DNA of 64,000 nt, taken from contig NC_092094.1 of assembly GCF_045679555.1 (NCBI RefSeq), positions 34,984,430 through 35,048,429 on the forward strand, read 5' to 3'. The notes under the pieces were generated by a model. That model had not been told where the DNA came from, did not search any database, and was given only the letters and a program-made list of their open reading frames with translations. Positions 14,045 to 24,221 of the stretch are shown piece after piece (position 1 is the stretch's first letter; every line of letters begins with the position of its first letter). Both the position numbers and the translations under genes were made by a program. This DNA is from Salvelinus alpinus. Lineage: Eukaryota; Chordata; Actinopteri; Salmoniformes; Salmonidae.

Positions 14045-15194
14045 TGTGTCTGGAGGCATATCCGGACACATCAGTAAGATGTACAGTTATGTACCTGTGT
14101 TTATCTCTGTTTGAAGCGGATATGCCTGCAGAAGAACATGTTGACATTGTGATACACGATGCTCTGAAGGATTTATAGTCCAGGCAGGATAATGCTGTTA
14201 TTTGTGGCTGGTGGGCAGGATGCAGATCCCCTAATCCTCTCTTACACGGTGTACTCAATGAAAATAGACCTCACCTAAGTTTACTCTGTGAGTTTGTCCG
14301 TTATTTGTCTTGTTTGCTTGGTCTGCGCTGTCTCTGTTTACATAATACAGCTAAATTCACTGCTTTGCTTTTTTCCAAACTACTCAATGACTCTTTCTCA
14401 GTCTGTTCTTAGACAGGTTGGTTGTTTGTGTAAAATGGTCAAGTAGGTTACAGAAAGGCAGAGAAGCCATTTAAGTTACTGTGCGAGATAGCGTGGCTAC
14501 TCTTAAGTACCATGTCCTTGAGCAGGGCATGAGATGAAGATCTCTGTTCCTGTTATAATTAGAATAACTATCCTTTGGGTGAACCTTGCATGGCTAATGA
14601 GTAACAAGGAATCTCCCAATATATCCATGAGACTTCCCGAAACTGCAGCAGACAGAGAGAGCCCAATCAGAAATCATTGTCTATCAAACAGTGTTGCTGC
14701 TGAATTCCCTCACTAGGGGCAGCACAGTCTCATGGTGAATCACAAACTAGCCCCTCACCCCTTCCAACTTGTACGGATAGCCCTCTATTGTCACGTGTTG
14801 CTGACGACTTTCATAGAGTGGCGAGGGGATCAAAAAACCCATCAACTTCGTGACACACTCGTGACTTCAATAATGCAATTCATGTTAAACATTAAAATAA
14901 AAAATTCTAATTAACAAGATATAAACCTCAATTACAGTTGAACATTTCATTTGGGAGGAATTTCATTTGTTTTATGTGTCAAGCCTCGAAATCAGACACA
15001 AACAAACACAATTATGCACACCTCTCCATTCTATGTATGAAATTGCTCAAACTCCAAACATATTGTGGTGCATGTTCAGATAGCACTTCGCTATACTTCG
15101 CCTTGCTGGCTTGATCGAAGTGGCTATGCGTATGGGGGAGGTGCACGTGAATGTGTGTAGATTATTAAGAATTGACACTGACTGAGGATGACAG
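14045..15194. other. no gene recognised
   Basis: Between the Tc1 end and the SINE target site I see only short frames and no repeat I can name. Confidence 0.5.
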
Positions 15195-15210
15195 AAATTA
15201 GTGCAGGAGG

Positions 15211-15618
15211 CACTGCATTGCAGTGCATTGCATTGCAGTGTTGCGGCGTCACTACAGCCTGGGGTGTGACCAGGAGTCCCATGGAGTGGCGCACAATTGG
15301 CCCAGCGTCGTCCGGGTTAGGGAAGGGTTTGTCCGGGGGGGCTTTACTTGGCTTATCGCGCTCTAGCGACTCCTTGTGGCGGTCGTCAGTTGAATGGTGT
15401 TTCCTCCGACACATTGGTGCAGCTGGCTTCTGGGTTAAGTGAGCGGGTGTTAAGAAGCGCGGCTTTGTGGGTCATGGTTTCGGAGGACGCAAGACTCGAC
15501 CTTCGCCTCTCCCGAGCCCATTGGGGAGTTGCAGCGATGAGACAAGATAGTAATCCCTAAATTGGAGAGAAAAAAGGGGGGGAAAATGACTAAACAAAAA
15601 TAAATATATTAAATAAAT
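15211..15618 (+). mobile_element. tRNA-derived SINE, head truncated or rearranged
   Basis: A 16-bp target duplication AAATTAGTGCAGGAGG flanks it (15195-15210, 15619-15634). The body matches the SINE at 26605 (e.g. GACACATTGGTGC, CTCGACCTTCGCCTCTCCCGAG, GTTGCAGCGATGAGACAAGA). The tRNA-like head is replaced by a short CTGCATTG/CAGTGCATTG repeat, and the A box is missing. Confidence 0.9.
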
Positions 15619-15634
15619 AAATTAGTGCAGGAGG

Positions 15635-17249
15635 AATATGACCATAATATAATATTCAATCTGACTCCATTATCATGTAAATATTGCTATAGGCCTTTAA
15701 ACGTATCCGATGGATAGTAAGATAGCAAGTCTTATCGTCCCCACTCGGAGTACTATAAGTCACACTTGTCTAGGTTCACCGTTATGCAATTATTAAGTGT
15801 CTAAGAGACAAAGAACTAATACCTTGCAATCATGTCCTAGCATTAATTGATTGAGTTAACCTTAGCCCAGAGATGCACTATGTGTAGTGTAATAACATTT
15901 ACTCATAGACCATTAGATCAAAGACTAATTCAAAGAAATATGAGGACTACCGTACGTATCAATTTAAAAGTTATCAGATTTATTACAGATATACAATAAG
16001 AATACAGTTCTCAAATAGTACATACCAGAACTCTTCAATGTCAAAATATACAAAATATCTGAATAAGTCTAAAGTATAAAAACACACTATAGATTGTTTT
16101 ACAATGACTGCCTAAATGAAACAACTCAACACTTTTTATCCTAACTACGGCGGAACTCGATCTCAATAACTCCCATCTTTTAATTACCATCACTTTGCTT
16201 GGCCCAAAACAATAAAACAAACATCACACGCATTTTCGAATTGAATCATCACAACTCAATCTAAATGATAGGAGCGCACCTCTGTGTCAGAAATCCATAA
16301 CACATACAGTACAATACAACATATCAAAATGTTCAGCTCTATATGAAGTCTTGAAACAATCCAAACATGTCAGTTTAATTCACACAGTAACATTATTTAC
16401 GATGATTCAAGTCTTCATCTGACTTCACACCTCTGACGGTGTCCGTACTCCCAGTGTTCCATGGGAGCGCGCGCAAGTGCGCGTGCAGGCTGCGCTCAAG
16501 GCTTCTTGTTACAGTCTATGGCTCGAGGAAACTGTGCAGACTCTGTGATCTGAGCTATCTGATTGGCCAAGGGTAGGCCTGGAGGTGCACTTGATTTGCT
16601 CTCTGGGCCTGCCGGGTAGGCGGAGTTCTATCCTCAGACACATGAAAAGGTTCAAAATGGGAACACTGCATTCCCGGCGCTAGAGCTGTTGAATCAAATG
16701 CACCTACTGCCAACAGCACGAAAAAAAATAAAAAATATGGACGCAAGGCTGTTTCACTGGGTTTTTTACAGAAATGTTTGGTGATCGACGAGGAATATCT
16801 TGAAGATCGACCAGTCGATCGGGAGTTGGTGACCACTGGTATATGCACTCCTTCTGACAATAAATCAAAGTCAGTGTGATTTGCATCTATTAGTACAGTG
16901 GTGTGCTCTGAAAACAGACCCATGTTTCAGTTGGCCTGATGCTGACCCAATCCCCAGTGAATGGAACAGACTCAAGCAACTGTAAAAACCCCCCATCTCT
17001 TTAATGGTCCAAGTTCGAAGGAAGTAAAGTTTACCTAAACATTTAGGTTACTAGCTTTATCGTTCTTGGCAATAGACTATACCTAAGATGTTGCAAAGTT
17101 ATTGCACTGCAGTGTTGCTCTGTATTTTTGCAGCAGGACATAGCATATGCCAGGTAGAAATGGAGAGTTTGAGGACAATTATCCAATAACAATGGGGAAA
17201 GGGACAGTCTGTGCAGTTTACTGGAGGCAGGAAGGGTATTTTGGTCTAC
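15635..17249. other. no gene recognised
   Basis: The longest frame (16555-16923, - strand) shows no recognisable domain. A GC-rich alternating patch (GCGCGCGCAAGTGCGCGTGC) lies near 16465-16490. Confidence 0.45.
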
Positions 17250-17940
17250 TTTTCTTAACACACATGGCTTTATTTGAAGGTCAATAGAAAGTGATTTTAC
17301 TGATGCAAACTATGGTTGGGCGGTATCCAGATTTGATGTCGTCATACCGTCCTTCCATCATCCCGGAATGCTAACAAAATTAGCACAAGTAATAGTGAAT
17401 TTTCATGGGGGCTGTTTTCTAAATGCTAACAAGCTCAAACGAAAATAAACTTAATGCAAACACAGGCAATCCAGCTCGTAAAGTAATACATATAGAGGTA
17501 GGAGCTACCGAATGTCATTTTTGGTGAGTTTGGACATTTACAATGTGAATGAGAGACATTGTGCAAATGAACAAAGTTTTGACCCATGCTTGTCTGAAGG
17601 AAAAACAGTACTCGCTCTGGAGCAGGATGTTTACACATGCTGTGTCTGTGTGGAGTCTGAAGTTGCTAGGGCAACAGCCTGCCTGCTCGGAGATAAGGGG
17701 GAATAACGCCACCCATAACTTTAACTTGCTAGTTTTTTTAGTTTTTTCACACAGGAAAACATTTATAAAACGCACAAGAAATATCTTGCTGCATTTTGAA
17801 ACACTTCTTCTTATAAAATGCTTCTTATTGTAATTTCTGCTCGGCATCAGGCTAATTTTGTGCTTCAGTTCACTTCACTCAGAAGAGAGTTCATGGAAGG
17901 GCATTCCTTCACTGGACAGCGTTCTAACTCAAGGTAGGAG
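17250..17940. repeat. direct repeat copy 1 (pairs with 20510-21440)
   Basis: It shares long stretches with 20510-21440, e.g. ACACATGGCTTTAT, TCAATAGAAAGTGAT, ATGGTTGGGCGGTATCCAGA, GGAGCTACCGAATGTCATTT, and AATATCTTGCTGC through TTCTGCTCGGCATCAG. No gene is evident. The part from GGTTGGGCGGTATCC could itself be an old transposon. Confidence 0.75.
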
Positions 17941-18746
17941 TCATAGTTTGCTTTTTAGGTACTATAATTCAATATCTCTTTCCCCTTGTCAGAATGTGAA
18001 TAACCTTGGTGGAGATGTTTTGCTTAACTACATATGACTTCATAGGTAAGGCATTGTTGGAGAGATACTGTAACTTTAGCAGTTGTTGAATAGAGAAGTT
18101 TGGCCGACTGCCCATTTCCCCATTGCTTCGCCTTCCCTTGTCAGAAAAGTTAACACTCGTAATGTATTCAGTTACATTTCCCCCAATCCTAAACTACCCT
18201 TCAAAAGTTGCCTTGACAGAACAATAAGGTGCTATTTCAGTGCACATTGAACTCAGTGGAGAGAGAGGGAAGAGGAAACTTGTTGGGCGAGACCAGGGAG
18301 CACATTGTGTAGACTATATGTGACATATCTAGAAGACATTGAGCTTTGTCGCCTCACGTTGCTCAGCGTTAACAAGTTGCTGACCCTTCCTTAGGGGCAT
18401 CACAGAACTGTCCAATCCATTTCATACACTTTCAGTGTGAATGTTATTCCCTGTCAGTTTGTTCTGCTGGGCACACAGAGAACGGCCAGTGCTGAGTCTG
18501 ACAACCCAATGCCTTCTCTCCATTTAGGGCTTTTCCTTTGGATCCTCCCTAGAAGACTCGTCAAAGCCTTTTTACGGGCAGACCCTATCGTCTGTGTAGT
18601 TTACTGGAGGAAAGGAAGAAGGGAAGGAGGGAGGGTATTTTGGCCAGGGTTGATATAGTGTAAAGAGAGGATATTGTTTGAACATTTTCTAGATTTATAG
18701 TCCAACGCCTCTACGTCGTCTCGTTTATTTCACTGTTCTGTATATA

Positions 18747-20371
18747 CAGTGGAAGTCGGAAGTTTACATACACTTAGGTTGGAGTCATTAAAACTCGTTT
18801 TTAAACCACTCCACAAATTTCTTGTTAACAAACTATAGTTTTGGCAAGTCGGTTAGGACATCTACTTTGTGCATGACACAAGTAATTTTTCCAACAATTG
18901 TTTACAGACAGATTATTTCACTTATAATTCACTGTATCACAATTCCAGTGGGTCAGAAGTTTACATACACTAAGTTGACTGTGCCTTTAAACAGCTTGGA
19001 AAATTCCAGAAAATGGTGTCATGGCTTTAGAAGCTTCTGATAGGCTAATTGACATAATTTGAGTCAGTTGGAGGTGTACCTGTGGATGTATGAAGGCCTA
19101 CCTTCAAACTCAGTGCCTCATTGCTTGACATCATGGGTAAATCAAAAGAAATCAGCCAAGACCTCAGAATTTATTTTTTTAGACCTCCACAAGTCTGGTT
19201 CATCCTTGGGAGCAATTTGCAAATGCCTGAAGGTACCATGTTCATCTGTACAAACAATAGTACGCAAGTATAAACACCATGGGACCACGCATTTGACATA
19301 CCGCTCAGGAAGGAGACGCATTCTGTCTCCTAGAGATGAACGTACTTTGGTGCGAAAAGTGCAAATCAATCCCAGAACAACAGCAAATGACCTTGTGAAG
19401 ATGCTGGAGGAAACAGGTACAAAAGTATCTATATCCACAGTAAAAACGAGTCCTATATCGACATAACCTGAAAGGCCGCTCAGCAAGGAAGAAGCCACTG
19501 CTACAAAACCGCCATAAAAAAAGCCAGACTACGGTTTGCAACTGCACATGAGGACAAAGATCGTACTTTTTGGAGAAATGTCCTCTGGTCTGATGAAACA
19601 AAAATAGAACTGTTTGGTCATAATGACCATCGTTATGTTTGGAGGGAAAAGGGGGATGCTTGCAAGACGAAGAACACCATCCCAACCGTGAAGCACGTGA
19701 GTGGCAGCATCATGTGGGGGTGCTTTGATGCAGGAGGGACTGGTGCACTTCACAAAATAGATGGCATCATGAGGTAGGAAAATTATGTGGATATATTGAA
19801 GCAACATCTCAAGACATCAGTCAGGAAGTTAAAGCTTGGTCTCAAATGGGTCTTCCAAATGGACAATGACCGCAAGCATACTTCCAAAGTTGTGGCAAAA
19901 TGGCTTAAGGACAACAAAGTCAAGGTATTGGAGTTGCCATCACAAAGCTCTGACCTCAATCGCATAGAAAATCTGTGGGCAGAAGTGAAAAAGCGTGTGT
20001 GAGCAAGGAGGCCTACAAACCTGACTCAGTTACACCAGCTCTGTCAGGAGGAATGGGCCAAAATTCACCCAACTTATTGTGTGAAGCTTGTGGAAGGCTA
20101 CCCGAAATGTTTGACCCATGTTAAACAATTTAAAGGCAATGCTACCTAATACTAATTGAGTGTATGTAAACTTCTGACCCACTGGGAATGTGATGAAAGA
20201 CATAAAAGCTGAAATAAATAATTATCTCTACTATTATTCTGACATTTCCCATTCTTAAAATGAAGTGGTGATCCTAACTGACCTAAAACAGGGAATTTTT
20301 TCTTGGATTAAATGTCAGGAAATGTGAAAAACTGAGTTTAAATGTATATGGCTAACTTCCGACTTCAACTG
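18747..20371 (+). mobile_element. Tc1/mariner transposon, full length with dead transposase
   Basis: The ends are CAGTGGAAGTCGGAAGTTTA and its inverse ending CTTCCGACTTCAACTG, flanked by TA (18745-18746, 20372-20373). Inner direct-repeat copies GTCAGAAGTTTACATACAC (from 18953) and GTATGTAAACTTCTGACCC (from 20161) complete the IR/DR structure. The same family occurs at 50173-51786 and as a deleted copy at 37669. Confidence 0.93.
19133..20149 (+). pseudogene. Tc1 transposase pseudogene
   Basis: The coding remnant starts at ATGGGTAAATC and ends at NAT plus stop. Fragments in different frames include SGSSLGAICKCLKVPCSSVQ (N-terminal helix-turn-helix), [19 protein letters not shown] (first catalytic Asp), FQMDNDRKHTSKVVAKWL (second Asp) and LNRIENLWAEVKK (Glu). 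Several frameshifts and an early stop at 20000 break it. Confidence 0.9.
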
Positions 20372-20509
20372 TATCAAGTTAGTTAGTGTTTAAATTCTCT
20401 TTAGGCTATCTGATGTTTGTTTTGAACCAGTGTGCACACGGCTCAGTCTAAGCAGGTTCCTACCCAAGGTCTTGGTCTTTAATCACTCCAGGCAGCAGTG
20501 GTCCACTGT

Positions 20510-21440
20510 ACTTAACACACATGGCTTTATCTGAAGGTCAATAGAAAGTGATATTACTGATGCAAACTATGGTTGGGCGGTATCCAGATTTTCATATTGT
20601 CATACCGTCCTTCTATCATCCCGGAATATACTGTATTACTGGCTTAGTACACAAGGAGGCGCCAAAATAACGCAAGAAAACCATTAAAAAAAAAAACAGA
20701 ATGCTAACAAAGTTAGCACAGGTAATAGCGAATATCAATGGAGGCTATTAGCTAAATGCTAACAAGTGCAACATAAAATAAACAAATTACAAAGACAGGC
20801 AATCCAGCTCATAAAATAATACATATATGGGTGGGAGCTACCGAATGTCATTTTTGGTGAGTTTGGACATTTACAAGCGAATGTGAACGAGAGATATTGT
20901 GCATTTGAACAAAGTTTTGATGCGTGCTTCTCTGAAGGAAGAACCGTACTGGCTCTGGAGCAGCATGTGTACACGGTGTTTGTATGGAGTCCTGAGTCGC
21001 TAGGGCAATAGGCCTTCATGCTCTGATCGGAGGGGCGAGGAGAAGACCAGCCGAGAACAAAGGGAGAAAAAACTAAAGGAAATCAAGATATTGACAGCTG
21101 TACAAATAACTCATCCAAATGGCTTTGACTTCTCAAACACGGCAGAAAGCTAACACAATATGATGCCCCGTCACCTTATTAATTCAGCCACTTATATAAC
21201 TAGCAAGTTAAACTTCGGGGTCGCGATAACACAGAATTCTGCTTTTTTTTACACGTTAAAAAATGATAAAATGCATAAGAAATATCTTGCTGCGTTTTGT
21301 AAACGCTGATGTAAAATGCTTATTTTTGTCATTTCTGCTCGGCATCAGACTCATTTTGTGCTTCAGTTGCAATTCCCTTCTCAAATGAGAATTCACAAAC
21401 AGGCATTCTATCACTAGACAGCGATCTGACTGATGTGTAG
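20510..21440. repeat. direct repeat copy 2 (pairs with 17250-17940)
   Basis: Same order of shared blocks as copy 1, with extra segments of roughly 70 bp (about 20627-20700) and about 190 bp (about 21035-21225). The two copies are 3.26 kb apart, or about 1.63 kb once the Tc1 at 18747-20371 between them is discounted. Confidence 0.75.
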
Positions 21441-22742
21441 CTACTTTTCTCTGGTACTTTTCTAGTTGTAGCCAGATTACTTTTCTCCAGTAAAATGCTA
21501 GATTAAATGCAAGGTTAATGCAAAACATCAGGAAATGTAGCTGGCTACACTCTTTCTATGATACACATTAGAAATATGATGGCCACGCATAGTTTTTGCA
21601 AAAAATACCTTGCTTTTTCATTGTAAGCTCTTACTTGTTTGGCTGCCAGCCAAATAGCGTCACTTCTGTTGTCATCTGATGAAAATGAAGCTATTTTCTG
21701 CCGATTGTGTTCCACTAATGTATATTCTGTGAAACCCTGAACACTATTGAGTGAAGAAAACAGAGTTGACTTTTAATATAAAAACCCTGCAATGGACAGC
21801 TGGACTCACCTGCTCCTGCTTTCTCTCATTGTGCTATTTACAAACAAACATGTGACTGGCTCAACTGTTCTGGAGAACTATGGTAAGCTTCATAGTGTAA
21901 AATTATTTGACAGGTGAAATGAAGAACGTGATCTGCTTTATCTCTTATTAACGTATTGCACAAATTGACTGCAGGTATTTACTTAAAAAGTACCTACAAA
22001 TATTAAAATGTATTGAAAACATTCAAATAAATATTTTTTATGGTTTTAACAGTATTGAAAAACCATCCCGTGGTTATTTGGTATATACTGTATGCCGCCA
22101 AAGCCTAACACAAACAATGTTACAGTAAACTAACGTTTGTTTTGTGTCCAGGCCTGCAGTTGTATGTCACGCCCTGACCTTAGAGAGCTTTTTATGTCTC
22201 TATTTTGGTTTGGGTGTGATTTGGGTGGGCATTCTATGTCAATTTTTCTATGTTTTGTATTTCTTTGTTTTGGCCAGGTGTGGTTCTCAATCAGGGACAG
22301 CTGTCTATCGTTGTCTTTGATTGGGAACCATACTTAGGTAGCATTTTCCCACCTGTGTTTTGTGGGTAGTTGTTTTCTGTTTAGTGTTTTGCACCTGACA
22401 GAACTGTTCGTTGTCGTTTTGCGCTTTGGTCCACTTCTTCATGCAACGATGACTGTTACAGAACTACCCATCACCAATGGACCAAGCAGCGTGGTAAGAA
22501 GGAGGACTGGACATGGGAGGACATTTTAAATGGCAAGGGATCCTGGACGTGGGAGGAGATCCTGGACGGGAAGGATGGCCTGCCCTGGAAGCAGGTAGAA
22601 GCAGACAGGAAGGCGAAGGCAGCAGCTAAAGCGGAGCGGCAATGTTATGAGGGAACACGGCTGGCAAGGAAGCCCGAGAGGCAGCCCCCTCCCCCCCAAA
22701 AAATTAAAAAAATTATTGGGGGGGGCACACGGGGAGTGTGGC

Positions 22743-23120
22743 TTTTAGATGAACTATCTTCAAAGTAATGACTCGGGACGTCGGGTTTGATATGAAAGCT
22801 TCTTTTAGTAATAATACTTGTTCACGTTACATTTACAAACTTAAGATTCTACAGAACAATGAATAATGAGTTGCTAGCGGAAAAGGTCAAGATAATCACT
22901 TGTCAATTGCACTTAACTAGCGCGTTCTCTCTCTACTTCCTGTCGCAAGGCATTCTGGAACTTGCAGTCAAAAGCCTAATTCAATACTAACCAGTACAAA
23001 ATATGTATGTAGTTTTCTCAATCTCCAACACACAAATTCGAATACAATTACAAATATCTTTAGATAGAGCTCGATGAATTAACTTAAACATTAACTCTGT
23101 AACCCATTAAAGTTACAACA
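22743..23120 (-). mobile_element. 378-bp LTR-like insertion nested in the LTR element
   Basis: GTGGC is duplicated at its edges (22738-22742, 23121-23125). On the - strand the insert begins TGTTGTAACTTTAATGGG, like an LTR start, but ends TCTAAAA rather than CA. Taking it out rejoins GAGTGTGGCAGAGTCAGG. It could be a degenerate solo LTR of another family. Confidence 0.6.
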
Positions 23121-23845
23121 GTGGCAGAGTCAGGTTGGAGACCTGAGCCAACTCCCCGTGCTTACCGTGGCGAGCATGTGACTTGTCAGGCCCCGTGCTA
23201 TGGGGTGATGCGCACTGTGTCTCGGCCGAGCATTCACAGGCCGGTGTGCTCGGTGCCAGCGTCCCGCATTTGCCGGGTGGAAGTGGGCATCCAGCCAGAA
23301 CGGGTGGGGCCAGCTCTGCGCTCGAGACCGCCAGTGCGCCTCCACGGCCCAGTGTATCCGGTGCCTCGACCAAGGAAGAGGCCTCCTGTATGTCTCCCCA
23401 GCCTGGTGAGTCCTGTGCCTGCTCCCAGAGCCAGGTATCCTGTGTGTCTCCCCAGCCTGGTGAGTCCTGTGCCTGCGCCCAGCCCGGAGCCTCCAGAGAC
23501 GGCCTCCAGAGACGGCCTCCAGCCCGGAGCCTCCAGAGACGGCCTCCAGCCCGAAGCCTCCAGAGACGGCCTCCAGCGACGCCCTCCAGTCCGGAGCCTC
23601 CAGCGACGCCCTCCAGTCCGGAGCCTCCAGCGACGCCCTCCAGTCCGGAGCCCGCTACGAGGGTCCCCAGTCCAGGGTCGGCGGCGAGGGTCCCCGCACT
23701 AGAGGCGCCACCAAAGTGGGCCAAGCCAGAGGTGGAGCGGGGTCTACGTCCCGCACCAGAGCCGCCACCGCGGAGAAATGCCCACCCAGACCTTCCCTTG
23801 TAGATTCAGGTTTTGCGGCCGGAGTCCGCACCTTAGGGGCGGGGT
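23121..23845 (+). other. proline-rich repeat-bearing region of the LTR element
   Basis: Two overlapping frames stay open over this stretch (23121-23702 and 23183-23803), so the true one is uncertain. The first reads RPEPTPRAYRGEHVTCQAPC, a segment also present in the related element near 63740-63790 (TSQAYRGEREYGQAPCYAVE). That shared reading favours it. It then runs into about seven 27-bp direct repeats (about 23488-23655) giving a Pro/Arg/Ser-rich nonapeptide pattern. I recognise no gag, protease or polymerase motif. Confidence 0.55.
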
Positions 23846-24221
23846 ACTGTCACGCCCTGACCTTAGAGCTTTTTATGTCTCTATTTTGGTTTGGTCAGGG
23901 TGTGATTTGGGTGGGCATTCTATGTTCATTTTTCTATGTTTTATATTTCTTTGTTTTGGCCGGGTGTGGTTCTCAATCAGGGACAGCTGTCTATCGTTGT
24001 CTCTGATTGGGAACCATACTTAGGTATCATTTTCCCACCTGTGTTTTGAGGGTAGTTGTTTTCTGTTTAGTGTTTTGCACCTGACAGGACTGTTTCGGTT
24101 TCGGTTATTCACTTTGTTATTTTTGTTTAGTGTTCAGTTTAAATAAAAAGTAATGAACACTTTCCACGCTGTGCTTTGGTCCGAATCCTCTTCATCCGAC
24201 GACGACACCCGTTACATTGTA

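Larger units (their letters stand above)
22165..24216 (+). mobile_element. complete non-autonomous LTR retrotransposon
   Basis: The 5' LTR 22165-22460 (296 bp) and 3' LTR 23848-24216 (369 bp) both start TGTCACGCCCTGACC and end GTTACA. The whole is flanked by the 5-bp duplication TTGTA (22160-22164, 24217-24221). A G-rich polypurine-like tract (AGGGGCGGGGTAC) lies directly before the 3' LTR. No TGG-type primer site directly follows the 5' LTR. The interior (~1.4 kb) has no protease, reverse transcriptase or integrase, only a proline-rich frame. A 378-bp LTR-like piece is inserted inside. Confidence 0.9.

Noticed and set aside
23480..23660. CRISPR-like regularly spaced repeats
   Set aside because: The 27-bp units are contiguous with no spacers, inside a retrotransposon of a vertebrate genome.
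23113..23724. Gly-rich 203-residue frame on the - strand of the LTR element
   Set aside because: Antisense of the proline-rich tandem repeat; collagen-like appearance is a codon artefact.
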